Of a stretch of DNA of 14,361 nt, positions 1 to 5,635 are shown in pieces. The notes beneath the pieces were generated by a model. That model saw only the letters and a list, made by a program, of their open reading frames with translations. It did not search any database and was not told the origin of the DNA. The stretch comes from Candidatus Micrarchaeota archaeon CG_4_10_14_0_2_um_filter_60_11 (GTDB lineage: Archaea > Micrarchaeota > Micrarchaeia > Norongarragalinales > Norongarragalinaceae). Position 1 is the first letter of the stretch. Every line of letters begins with the position of its first letter. The DNA lies in assembly GCA_002792915.1 (NCBI GenBank), contig PFPF01000008.1, forward strand, positions 1-14,361, written 5' to 3'. The position numbers and the translations under genes are program-made.

Positions 1-1469
1 CCCAGCGTTTCCTGCTTCGCGCCCGCCTTGAAGTCGCCCTCGACGGTGCGCAGCACGCGGTGCATCTCCTTTTCCTTGCGGCGCGAAATCCAGAGGAACC
101 CCTCGTCCTTGGTGTCGCGGGTAACCAGAACCACGACGTTGCCCGCCTTGACGCGGCCCGCCCTGCCGCGGCGCTGGATGAGGCGTATTTCCGAAGGCAC
201 CGCCTCGAAGAAAACCACGAGGTCAACCGAAGGAATGTCCAGCCCTTCCTCCCCGACGCTCGTCGCGACGAGCGCGTTGAAATCCCCGGCGCGGAACGCG
301 TCGATTGCAGCCGCCTGCTGCTTCTGGGTCATGCCCTCGTTCCCGCGCCCCACGAGCTGGCGCGCCTTGACTCCCGGCAATAAATTCAGTTCCCGCTCTA
401 TCTCGTCAACGCTCGAGCGGTAATGCGCGAAAACGATTGACGATTTTCCTTCCGCCGCGGCGTGCGCGACGATTTCGCGCAGCTTCGGCAGCTTCGGATG
501 CTCCACGCCCTCCTTGATTGCCGCGAGCGCGTCGCGCTTGATTATCGCCACCAGCGGGTCCGCCAACAGCTTCTGCACGGCCTTGCTCTTCTTGTCGCGC
601 GTTTGCATCCCGTCCAAAAAGTCCACGAACGCGGCTACGCCCTGCGACTCCAGCAGGTCAATCGCGTGCACTATGTTCAGCGCGCGCGCCTGGCTGGACA
701 GCGCCTTGTACGCGATTGCGTTCGGCGTCTGCGCGAGAATCGGGCCGCGCAACGCGAGGAGCGTGCTCTTGTTCGCCTTCTTCAAGTCCGCGGACGGGAA
801 GAAACCGTAATCCTTCAGCTCTTGCAGGGCTTCCGACAGCAGGTGCCGCAGGCGCTCGCGCAGCGTCACGAGTTGCGGCGGCAAGTCCACGAACTCCCAC
901 TCCAAGAGGACTTCTTTCGCGTATTTGCGCGCGTCCTCGTCGTCTTCATTCTTGACTTCCACGTGCTTGACGCCCAGGTTTTCGCAGACGTCCAGTATTT
1001 TTTGCTTCACGGACGAGGGCGAGGCGGTCAAGCCGAGGATGAAGCAGCCCGCGGCTTTCGCCTGCGCTCCGATGAAAACGTACGCGTAATCCCCGACCGC
1101 GCGGTGCGCCTCGTCGAAAACCACCAGGCGGAAGTCCTGCAGGCGGATGCGGCGCGCCAACAAGTCGTTCTCGATGCACTGGGGAGTAGCCACGATTAGC
1201 TCGGCGGTTCCGTAAGACTCCGTGCGCACGGCAGGCGAAACCTCGCCCGTGACCAGCAACGTTTTTTTGCCGACGAGCTCTTCCAGCCTGCGCGCCTGTT
1301 GCACGGCAAGCGGCTTTGTCGGAACCAGGAACAGCTGTTTGCCGCCCAGTTTTTTCATGACTATCGCCGCTACGAAGGTCTTGCCCATCGCCGTAGGCAT
1401 CACCAGCAGCGAGTTGCCTTCGGCTAGAATCGCGTTCGCGGCGTTCTCCTGGTATTCGCGCGCTTCCAT
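1..1469 (-). CDS. hef: Hef-like superfamily 2 DNA helicase (C-terminus beyond window)
   Basis: ATP-dependent SF2 helicase of the archaeal Hef/FANCM type, which acts on stalled forks and branched DNA. Reading the minus strand from the ATG at 1469 gives 489 open codons running off the left edge. Visible motifs are Walker A MPTAMGKT (residues 24-31), DEAH box VVFDEAH (116-122), motif III LTASP (147-151) and motif VI QRRGRAGR (432-439) preceded by VGEEGLDIPSVD (motif V). A helical insert between the two RecA-like lobes fits the thumb domain of Hef. Full Hef usually adds a C-terminal XPF-type nuclease and HhH domain; that part lies outside, so a nuclease-less helicase cannot be excluded. The ATG start is supported by a TATA element about 26 nt upstream, suggesting a leaderless mRNA. 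The gene is divergent from the one at 1556. Helicase identity is sure; the Hef assignment is likely. Confidence 0.9.
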   Translation of the reverse strand, partial: MEAREYQENAANAILAEGNSLLVMPTAMGKTFVAAIVMKKLGGKQLFLVPTKPLAVQQARRLEELVGKKTLLVTGEVSPAVRTESYGTAELIVATPQCIENDLLARRIRLQDFRLVVFDEAHRAVGDYAYVFIGAQAKAAGCFILGLTASPSSVKQKILDVCENLGVKHVEVKNEDDEDARKYAKEVLLEWEFVDLPPQLVTLRERLRHLLSEALQELKDYGFFPSADLKKANKSTLLALRGPILAQTPNAIAYKALSSQARALNIVHAIDLLESQGVAAFVDFLDGMQTRDKKSKAVQKLLADPLVAIIKRDALAAIKEGVEHPKLPKLREIVAHAAAEGKSSIVFAHYRSSVDEIERELNLLPGVKARQLVGRGNEGMTQKQQAAAIDAFRAGDFNALVATSVGEEGLDIPSVDLVVFFEAVPSEIRLIQRRGRAGRVKAGNVVVLVTRDTKDEGFLWISRRKEKEMHRVLRTVEGDFKAGAKQETL

Positions 1470-1490
1470 TGTTCCATTGAACGCGCGCGA

Positions 1491-1498
1491 GTTTTTAA
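1491..1498 (-). promoter_or_regulatory. TATA element of the Hef-like gene
   Basis: On the minus strand this reads TTAAAAAC in an otherwise GC-rich gap. Its centre is about 26 nt before the ATG at 1469, the normal archaeal TATA-to-start-site distance, so transcription would begin at or next to the start codon. No GGTG motif precedes the ATG. Inferred from position and composition only. Confidence 0.5.
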
Positions 1499-1526
1499 CC
1501 CGCGCGAGGCGTTGCTTCCGGTGCGG

Positions 1527-1534
1527 TTAATAAC
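1527..1534 (+). promoter_or_regulatory. TATA element of the orphan gene at 1556
   Basis: TTAATAAC in a GC-rich context, centred about 26 nt before the GTG at 1556. The spacing equals that of the divergent hef promoter and favours the leaderless GTG start over the internal ATG at 1601. The two TATA elements lie back to back within about 45 bp. Confidence 0.45.
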
Positions 1535-1555
1535 GCGCTTCGCGGAAAACCGTTC

Positions 1556-2065
1556 GTGTTCTTCGACCCTTCGCTCGCGCTCGAAAAAAAGAACGACATA
1601 ATGGAAGGCGACCTGGTTTACGCGGTCACCCGCAAGGGCGCGCTACAAAAGATAACCAACGCCAGGGGGCCGCTCGACACGATGCTCAGGAAACTCGAAG
1701 CGCCGGGCACCGCGGCAGCCATAGTGCTGCGCAAGGCCGACGACGAAATGCGCCTGATCGGCCTGCAGGGCGCGGGCGGACGGTTCACCTTGAAAAAGGC
1801 GCGCGCGCTCGCGGAATCCATCGAAGCGGTAAGCCGCGAAAACGGCGCCAAGCGCGTAGTCGCGAGAACCTGGATTTTCGCCGAGACCCCCGAATTGATG
1901 CGCGCGCTCGGCTTCAAGCCGAAAAACGCCGTTGAAGCCAAAAATCACGAAGAAGCGGCAAAGCGGTTCGCTGCGAATGCCGTCTTGAGGCGGCACGTGA
2001 GGCACAACGTCAGCAGGGTTCCGGTAGGCCAGTGGGTCGAGTACTCGCGCGAAGTGCAACAGTAG
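1556..2065 (+). CDS. Uncharacterised 169-aa protein, possibly GNAT-like
   Basis: I do not recognise this family with confidence. The reading frame is clean and its codon use matches its GC-rich neighbours. The middle reads as strand-strand-helix-strand-helix. It contains the segment VVARTWIFAETPELMRALGF (about residues 101-120), which resembles the end of a GNAT acetyltransferase fold, where a helix leads into an LGF strand. The acetyl-CoA-binding R/Q-x-x-G-x-G/A signature is not evident, so any acetyltransferase reading is a guess. The C-terminus is basic (RRHVRHNVSR). Start choice: GTG 1556 has a TATA element at leaderless distance, while ATG 1601 (154 aa) has no ribosome binding site; both remain possible. 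No membrane segment or signal peptide is seen. It shares a short divergent promoter region with hef. Confidence 0.7.
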   Translation: MFFDPSLALEKKNDIMEGDLVYAVTRKGALQKITNARGPLDTMLRKLEAPGTAAAIVLRKADDEMRLIGLQGAGGRFTLKKARALAESIEAVSRENGAKRVVARTWIFAETPELMRALGFKPKNAVEAKNHEEAAKRFAANAVLRRHVRHNVSRVPVGQWVEYSREVQQ

Positions 2066-2104
2066 GCGCGGAACAGTGGAAGCGGGCTGCTTCCGCAAAA
2101 TCTA

Positions 2105-2112
2105 TTTAAATA
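2105..2112 (+). promoter_or_regulatory. Strong TATA box of the histone gene
   Basis: TTTAAATA is close to the archaeal TATA consensus and sits in an AT-rich patch just after the preceding gene. The predicted transcription start is near 2135, leaving a leader of about 60 nt that includes the GGTGGT ribosome binding site at 2184-2189. A strong promoter fits an abundant histone. Confidence 0.6.
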
Positions 2113-2194
2113 AGGCTTGTGAAACCGTGTTCCGCCGAAACGGGGAACCGTGGGGGTTCTTTCAACCCGTTGAAGCTAGACAAGGTGGTTCTTA

Positions 2195-2398
2195 ATGGTA
2201 ATACTGCCAGTCGCTCCCGTGGAGCGCATCATCCGCAAGGCCGGCGCCGAGCGCGTTTCGCAGGACGCGGCGGAGGCTTTGGCGGACGCGCTCGAGGAGA
2301 TAGGCATAGACATTTCGGTGAAAGCGGTCCAGCTGGCAAAGCACGCCGGGCGCAAGACCGTGGTCGCGGAAGACATCAAGCTCGCGAGCCGCGCGTAA
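2195..2398 (+). CDS. Archaeal core histone (HMf type)
   Basis: A 67-aa histone-fold protein that dimerises and wraps DNA into archaeal nucleosome-like or hypernucleosome filaments. The whole protein is one histone fold with no tail, matching the usual 66-70 aa of the family. Diagnostic segments are PVERIIRKAGAERVS (residues 8-22: helix 1 and loop 1), the long helix 2 (about 23-50), and AGRKTVVAEDIKLA (51-64), in which RKTV is the loop-2 DNA-contacting motif. The ATG at 2195 has GGTGG at 2184-2188 with a 6-nt spacer. The gene has its own TATA box (2105-2112) and is followed by a T-run, so it is probably transcribed alone. It lies just upstream of the ribosomal/RNase P cluster. Confidence 0.96.
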   Translation: MVILPVAPVERIIRKAGAERVSQDAAEALADALEEIGIDISVKAVQLAKHAGRKTVVAEDIKLASRA

Positions 2399-2409
2399 GT
2401 GAAGCGCGG

Positions 2410-2419
2410 TTTTTTAAAC
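2410..2419 (+). terminator. T-run behind the histone, doubling as TATA of the eL15 operon
   Basis: Six T residues (2410-2415) run into AAAC just 12 nt after the histone stop. A T-run is the typical archaeal intrinsic terminator. The same bases (TTTTTAAAC) resemble a TATA element, with a predicted start near 2440 and a roughly 60-nt leader before eL15. Both roles are inferred. Confidence 0.4.
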
Positions 2420-2501
2420 AACTGCACTCCAATTCTTTCCTTACTCAAGATGTAGGGTCCCGCCCGCGAAGAAAGGGTCGGCCTGAATTGGGGTGTTTAG
2501 A

Positions 2502-2900
2502 ATGGGTGCAAGCAAATACATCAGGCAATCCTTCGCGGAAACGCAGGGAAGCCAAATTTACAAGGCCCGCCTGCGCGTCTGGCGCCAGGGGCACAGCATG
2601 GAACGCGTCGAGAAGCCGTTGAACCCGGCGAGGGCGCGCGAATTGGGTTACAAGGCAAAACCGGGCTACTTCGTGGTGCGCGTGAAGACCAAGCGCGGCA
2701 AGCGCGTGCGCAACCGCCCCGCCATCGGCAGGAAACCCGGAAAGAACCGCAAGCGCGAAAACCCCGGCAAGCCGTGGCAGTGGTTCGCCGAACAAAAGGC
2801 GATGCTCAAGCACAAGAACGCCGCGGTCGTGGGCTCGTACTTCGTCGGCGCGGACGGCGAACGCCAGTACTTCGAAGTCATCCTGAAGACGAAGCAATGA
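2502..2900 (+). CDS. rpl15e: Large-subunit ribosomal protein eL15, short form
   Basis: Ribosomal protein eL15 of the 50S subunit, an rRNA-binding protein found in archaea and eukaryotes. Family signatures are SKYIRQSF (residues 4-11), ERVEKPLNPARARELGYKAKPGYFVVRVKTKRG (35-67, compare the family's rptrldkARaLGYKAKqG), and VVGSYFVGADGERQYFEVIL (109-128). At 132 aa it ends right after the FEVIL strand, while archaeal eL15 is usually about 190-196 aa, so the basic C-terminal extension of roughly 60 residues is absent. No remnant of it is seen in the other frames after 2900. The ATG at 2502 is preferred over GTG 2493 because GGTGT lies 5 nt upstream. The stop overlaps the next start (ATGA), linking it to the RNase P subunit gene as in many archaea. 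Confidence 0.94.
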   Translation: MGASKYIRQSFAETQGSQIYKARLRVWRQGHSMERVEKPLNPARARELGYKAKPGYFVVRVKTKRGKRVRNRPAIGRKPGKNRKRENPGKPWQWFAEQKAMLKHKNAAVVGSYFVGADGERQYFEVILKTKQ

Positions 2901-3379
2901 AGACTGACCGCGTCACCGTGGAAACGCTCGCGCAAAAAGCGCGCAGCCTCGGCTTCGCCTCGGTTGAAGTCGCAACCCCCGTGCAGCCCAAGCCCGGCGT
3001 GAAGCCCGCCAAGGGCGCGCTCGTGGAATGCGCCGACGCGAAGCGGCTGTGCGCATTGCTCGAGGCGAACGAAGGGCTCCGCGTGAACCCGTTCAAGACG
3101 ATTGACTACTGGAAGAACGGCGGGCTGTACGCCGCACTCAAGGCGCACTCCGTGGAAATCCCGTTCGCGTTCTTCCTCAATTCGGCGAAGCCCGCGAAAG
3201 AGATATCGCGTGCGCGCGCCTTCGTAAAAAAAATCGCGCGGAAAGGCCTGCACTACCGCATCGTGAGCGGCGCGAGCGACGAATACGAGTTGCGTTCGCC
3301 CCGCGACCTCGCCGCGTTCGGAATCCTGTTGGGCTTGACGCGCGAGCAGGCGCTCGCGGCGGTCGGTGAATCAAAATGA
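2897..3379 (+). CDS. rnp3: RNase P protein subunit Rpp30 (Rnp3), reduced form
   Basis: Protein component 3 of archaeal RNase P, the ribonucleoprotein that matures tRNA 5' ends; it normally pairs with Pop5, encoded just downstream. The C-terminal half carries the clearest family features: a strand HSVEIPFAFFLNS (residues 84-96), then RIVSGASDEYELRSPRDLAAFGILLGL (121-147), in which S-G-A and R-S-P-R-D-L match the conserved end of the Rpp30 PHP-like barrel. The N-terminal part is compressed: the protein is 160 aa against about 210-240 usually, and the opening DLHV-type strand is missing. The start is fixed by the ATGA overlap with eL15. The neighbours eL15 and Pop5 strongly support the call, which rests partly on context. 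Confidence 0.82.
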   Translation: MKTDRVTVETLAQKARSLGFASVEVATPVQPKPGVKPAKGALVECADAKRLCALLEANEGLRVNPFKTIDYWKNGGLYAALKAHSVEIPFAFFLNSAKPAKEISRARAFVKKIARKGLHYRIVSGASDEYELRSPRDLAAFGILLGLTREQALAAVGESK

Positions 3380-3936
3380 ACCTGCTTTTCGCGACCACGA
3401 ATAAGGGCAAACTGGAGGAAGCGCGCTCGGTTCTCTCGCCCGCAAAAATCTGTTCGGTTTCAATCGAGCTTTTCGAGCCGCGCGAGGAGGGGCAGCTCGC
3501 GGTTGCCGAGGCAAAGGCAGGGCAGGCGCTCAAGGCGGTTGGCAAGCCCGTGTTCGTGGAGGACTCCTGTTTCTATCTGGACGCGTACCCCGGCTTTCCC
3601 GGCGAGTACTCGAAGCTAGTGGTGCGCAAAATCGGAGTCCGCGGCGTACTGAAACTGCTGGAGGGAAGGCAACGCGGCGCGCGTTTCGTAACGATTCTCG
3701 CGTTCGCGGCGCCGCGCAAGCGCCTGAAAATATTCAAGGGCGAGTGCCGCGGCCGCGTGCTTGAGCGCATTGCGGGAAAACCGCGCGAGGGCATGCATTA
3801 CGACTCCATTTTTGCCCCTACGGGCGCGAAAAAGTCGTTCGCACGGATGAACAAGGCTGAGAAATCGGCTTACTCGCACAGGGGCAAGGCGCTGCGCGCG
3901 TTCGCGAAATGGCTGGTGAAACAAAATGATGCTTGA
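3376..3936 (+). CDS. rdgB: Non-canonical purine NTP pyrophosphatase (RdgB/HAM1/ITPase)
   Basis: Cytosolic house-cleaning enzyme that hydrolyses ITP, dITP and XTP to monophosphates plus pyrophosphate, keeping deaminated purines out of nucleic acids. The 186-aa length is normal. Motifs in order: FATTNKGKLEEA at the N-terminus (residues 5-16, nucleotide-binding TNKGK), VEDSCFYLDAYPGFPGEYSK (61-80, equivalent to the EDSGL...GFPG catalytic region), GMHYDSIFAP (139-148, equivalent to GfgYDPiF) and SHRGKAL (167-173). The C in EDSC replaces the usual G and the S in YDS replaces P; both look like tolerated variants. The ATG overlaps the rpp30 stop (ATGA) and has GGTGA at 3365-3369 with a 6-nt spacer. 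It lies between the two RNase P genes, so it is probably co-transcribed and translationally coupled. Confidence 0.95.
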   Translation: MNLLFATTNKGKLEEARSVLSPAKICSVSIELFEPREEGQLAVAEAKAGQALKAVGKPVFVEDSCFYLDAYPGFPGEYSKLVVRKIGVRGVLKLLEGRQRGARFVTILAFAAPRKRLKIFKGECRGRVLERIAGKPREGMHYDSIFAPTGAKKSFARMNKAEKSAYSHRGKALRAFAKWLVKQNDA

Positions 3937-4231
3937 AAAGCGGCGCTGGCTGCTCATCGACGCGCTCGGAGTCAGCGGTTCCGAATTCACTAGTTGTGTT
4001 GCCGAAGCGATTGCCGGATTTTCGGGCGTGAACGGAGCGTCGCGCGCGAGGGCGCAGGCGGAAACCGTTTCGGGCTTCAACGTGGTGCGCTGCACGCGCG
4101 CCGCGCTAGAGGAGGTCATATCCGCGCTCGCGTTCAAGAAGGAATTCAAGGGCAAGCGCGTGGCGTTGCGCACGGTAAGGGTTTCGGGGACGCTTGACGC
4201 GCTGCTTGCGGGAAAGCGCAAGGCAAAATAA
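3926..4231 (+). CDS. rnp2: RNase P protein subunit Pop5 (Rnp2)
   Basis: Protein component 2 of archaeal RNase P, which with Rpp30 helps form the catalytically active ribonucleoprotein. The 101-aa protein starts with the strand RRWLLIDALG (residues 6-15). A helix with G-V-N-G-A-S-R-A follows, then FNVVRCTRAALEEVISALAF (51-70) and the diagnostic C-terminal strand VALRTVRVSGTLDAL (79-93, compare vtlrtlrvSGTirk). It is slightly shorter than the usual 110-130 aa. The first of two adjacent ATGs (3926) is chosen because GGTGA at 3915-3919 gives the 6-nt spacer used by its neighbours. It overlaps the end of rdgB by 11 bp. Position downstream of eL15 and Rpp30 supports the assignment. Confidence 0.87.
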   Translation: MMLEKRRWLLIDALGVSGSEFTSCVAEAIAGFSGVNGASRARAQAETVSGFNVVRCTRAALEEVISALAFKKEFKGKRVALRTVRVSGTLDALLAGKRKAK

Positions 4232-4254
4232 GCCGCGCCTCCAGCAATAAGCGC

Positions 4255-4803
4255 ATGGGCTTGTCTTCCTGGCTCAGGTCGCTGTTCGAACGGCGCTCTG
4301 ATATGTCAAACGCGAGCCAATGGCGCGAGTGGCACCAAAAGAATTCGGGGCTCAAACCAATCGACCGCAGCATTTATCGTTACGACGCCCCGGTTTTGGC
4401 TGCTCTCGACAACAATCCGGGCTTGACGCTGCTTTCCGCGGTATTGCACGAAAAATTCCCGCATCCCGAACCACTTGTGAGGGAAAAAGCAATAGTGGAA
4501 GTCGCGGCGTGCTTGCGCGACGAAAGCCGCCGCGCAAAGCTCGCCAGAAGGCTTGCCGCGGTGAATTGGCGGGGAAAAAGCAGGAGGGAAATTTCGGCGC
4601 TTCTGCCGGAAACGCTGGAACAACTGCTGGTATTGGCACAAAATGAGGATTCAAGCGAACGAAACCAGCGGCTCGCCGCCTCTTTCTTGGAGAAGCCGCT
4701 CTCGCCCGAGGCAAGGCGCAAGGTTTTTCCGCCGGGCGAGGCGGTGAAGCGGTGGCAACCCGAAGCCAAAGTAGTCGGCTTCCGCGAGCCGCCTCGCGAG
4801 TGA
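4255..4803 (+). CDS. Uncharacterised helical protein between Pop5 and PsmA
   Basis: No family is recognised. The 182-aa frame has codon use like its GC-rich neighbours and sits 23 bp after rnp2 on the same strand. The protein looks soluble and mostly helical. After an N-terminal WLRSLFERRSDMSNASQWREWHQ come helices such as PLVREKAIVEVAACLRDESRRAKLARRLAAV and ETLEQLLVLAQNEDSSERNQRLAASFLEKPL. These faintly recall HEAT-like helical pairs, but no repeat period can be shown. The last part is proline-rich and charged. No signal peptide or membrane helix is seen. Neither ATG 4255 nor ATG 4303 (166 aa) has a GGTG motif, so the start is uncertain. It occupies a place where other archaea often pass straight from RNase P genes to psmA. 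Confidence 0.7.
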   Translation: MGLSSWLRSLFERRSDMSNASQWREWHQKNSGLKPIDRSIYRYDAPVLAALDNNPGLTLLSAVLHEKFPHPEPLVREKAIVEVAACLRDESRRAKLARRLAAVNWRGKSRREISALLPETLEQLLVLAQNEDSSERNQRLAASFLEKPLSPEARRKVFPPGEAVKRWQPEAKVVGFREPPRE

Positions 4804-4815
4804 CAAATCAATAAT

Positions 4816-4823
4816 AATAAATA
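4816..4823 (+). promoter_or_regulatory. Probable TATA region before psmA
   Basis: AATAAATA within an AT-rich stretch (about 4806-4823) directly after the previous stop. The predicted start is near 4846, with a leader of about 76 nt. An alternative AT-rich patch lies at 4850-4861. Together with the 118-bp gap, the largest within the cluster, it suggests an internal promoter for the proteasome/exosome half. Confidence 0.4.
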
Positions 4824-4826
4824 GCC

Positions 4827-4882
4827 CGTCGGGGGAAACATTCTTGCAAACTATTAGAATTGAACTCGCCCCGACGAGGGGC
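4827..4882 (+). repeat. Inverted repeat and nested hairpin before psmA
   Basis: CGTCGGGG (4827-4834) is an exact inverted match to CCCCGACG (4869-4876), separated by 34 nt. The right arm also forms a local hairpin, GCCCC-GACGA-GGGGC (4868-4882, 5-bp stem), which excludes the long-range pairing. If transcription starts near 4846, the two arms straddle the start site, as a looping operator might; if it starts upstream, they could be alternative RNA folds. Function is inferred only. Confidence 0.4.
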
Positions 4883-4908
4883 CTGATTCGTTAGGTTTTG
4901 GAATTAGG

Positions 4909-4914
4909 GGTGGT
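4909..4914 (+). promoter_or_regulatory. Ribosome binding site of psmA
   Basis: GGTGGT, complementary to the AUCACC of the archaeal 16S 3' end with one G-U wobble. It lies 7-8 nt before the ATG at 4922 and decides against the upstream in-frame TTG at 4898. The same hexamer precedes the histone and secreted-protein genes. Confidence 0.6.
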
Positions 4915-4921
4915 AGGTAAC

Positions 4922-5635
4922 ATGTATCCTCCTTCGCAGGCGGCTTACGACAGGGCGATTACCGTTTTCTCGCCCGACGGCAGGCTGTTCCAGGTGGAGT
5001 ACGCGCGCGAAGCCGTGCGAACGGGCGCTACCAGCATCGGGGTCGTCTGCAGGGACGGCATCGTGCTCGTGGCGCACAAGCGCATAACGAGCCCGCTCGC
5101 GGTGAGCGCCAGCCACGAAAAGATTTTCCAGATAGACGCGCACATCGCCGCGTCGTCCAGCGGACTCGTCGCGGACGCGAGGCGCCTGGTGGACACGGCG
5201 CGCCTCGAAGCCCAGAAGCACCGCCTGACTTACGACGAGGAAATCCCGATAGAGCTGCTGGCGAAAAACATCGGCGACCACATCCAATTCTTCACGCAGT
5301 ACGCGGGCGTTCGCCCGTACGGCGTCTCGCTCCTCATCGCGGGAGCCGACGGCGACCTGCACCTGTTCGAAACCGACCCGAGCGGCGCGCTGTTCGAGTA
5401 CAAGGCGTGCGCAATCGGCTCGGGCAAGAAGGCGGCGGAAGAGTTCCTCAAGAAGGAATACAAGGACGGCATCACGACGGACGAAGGCGTCCGCCTCGCG
5501 TTGAAGGCGCTGCGCAAGGTCGTCGAGGAAAAGCTCGATGCCGGCCTCGTGGACATCGCAGTCATCAGCGCGGGGGAAAAGAGGGTGCACGCGCTCTCCG
5601 AAGCCGAGATTTCAAAGGCGTTGAGCGAGAAATGA
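4922..5635 (+). CDS. psmA: 20S proteasome alpha subunit
   Basis: Alpha subunit of the archaeal 20S proteasome, forming the outer seven-membered rings that gate substrate entry and bind AAA unfoldases. The hallmark N-terminal segment AYDRAITVFSPDGRLFQVEYAREAV spans residues 8-32. It is followed by GATSIGVVCRDGIVLVAHKRITSPL and a long Ntn-fold body ending in KALRKVVEEKLDAGLVDIAVIS. Length is 237 aa, as usual (about 230-260). ATG 4922 is preferred over the in-frame TTG at 4898 because known homologues begin just before AYDRA and GGTGGT (4909-4914) lies 8 nt upstream. A probable own promoter precedes it. The stop overlaps the sdo1 start. No beta subunit gene is in the window. Confidence 0.98.
   Translation: MYPPSQAAYDRAITVFSPDGRLFQVEYAREAVRTGATSIGVVCRDGIVLVAHKRITSPLAVSASHEKIFQIDAHIAASSSGLVADARRLVDTARLEAQKHRLTYDEEIPIELLAKNIGDHIQFFTQYAGVRPYGVSLLIAGADGDLHLFETDPSGALFEYKACAIGSGKKAAEEFLKKEYKDGITTDEGVRLALKALRKVVEEKLDAGLVDIAVISAGEKRVHALSEAEISKALSEK

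Noticed and set aside
462..1199. 245-codon plus-strand frame opposite the helicase
   Set aside because: The minus strand here encodes clear helicase motifs; the plus-strand translation is a low-complexity Arg/Leu/Gln-rich shadow.
2119..2622. 167-codon frame covering the histone and the start of eL15
   Set aside because: It overlaps the confident histone in another frame and crosses into eL15; its Gly/Arg-rich translation is a shadow.
2860..3000. Possible frameshift explaining the short eL15
   Set aside because: The other frames after 2900 show no eL15-like tail, and the ATGA junction with Rpp30 is intact.
4904..5590. Long open frame on the minus strand opposite psmA (228 codons)
   Set aside because: It mirrors the psmA codon pattern in GC-rich DNA, has an Arg/Val/Glu-skewed composition, and lies opposite a certain proteasome gene.
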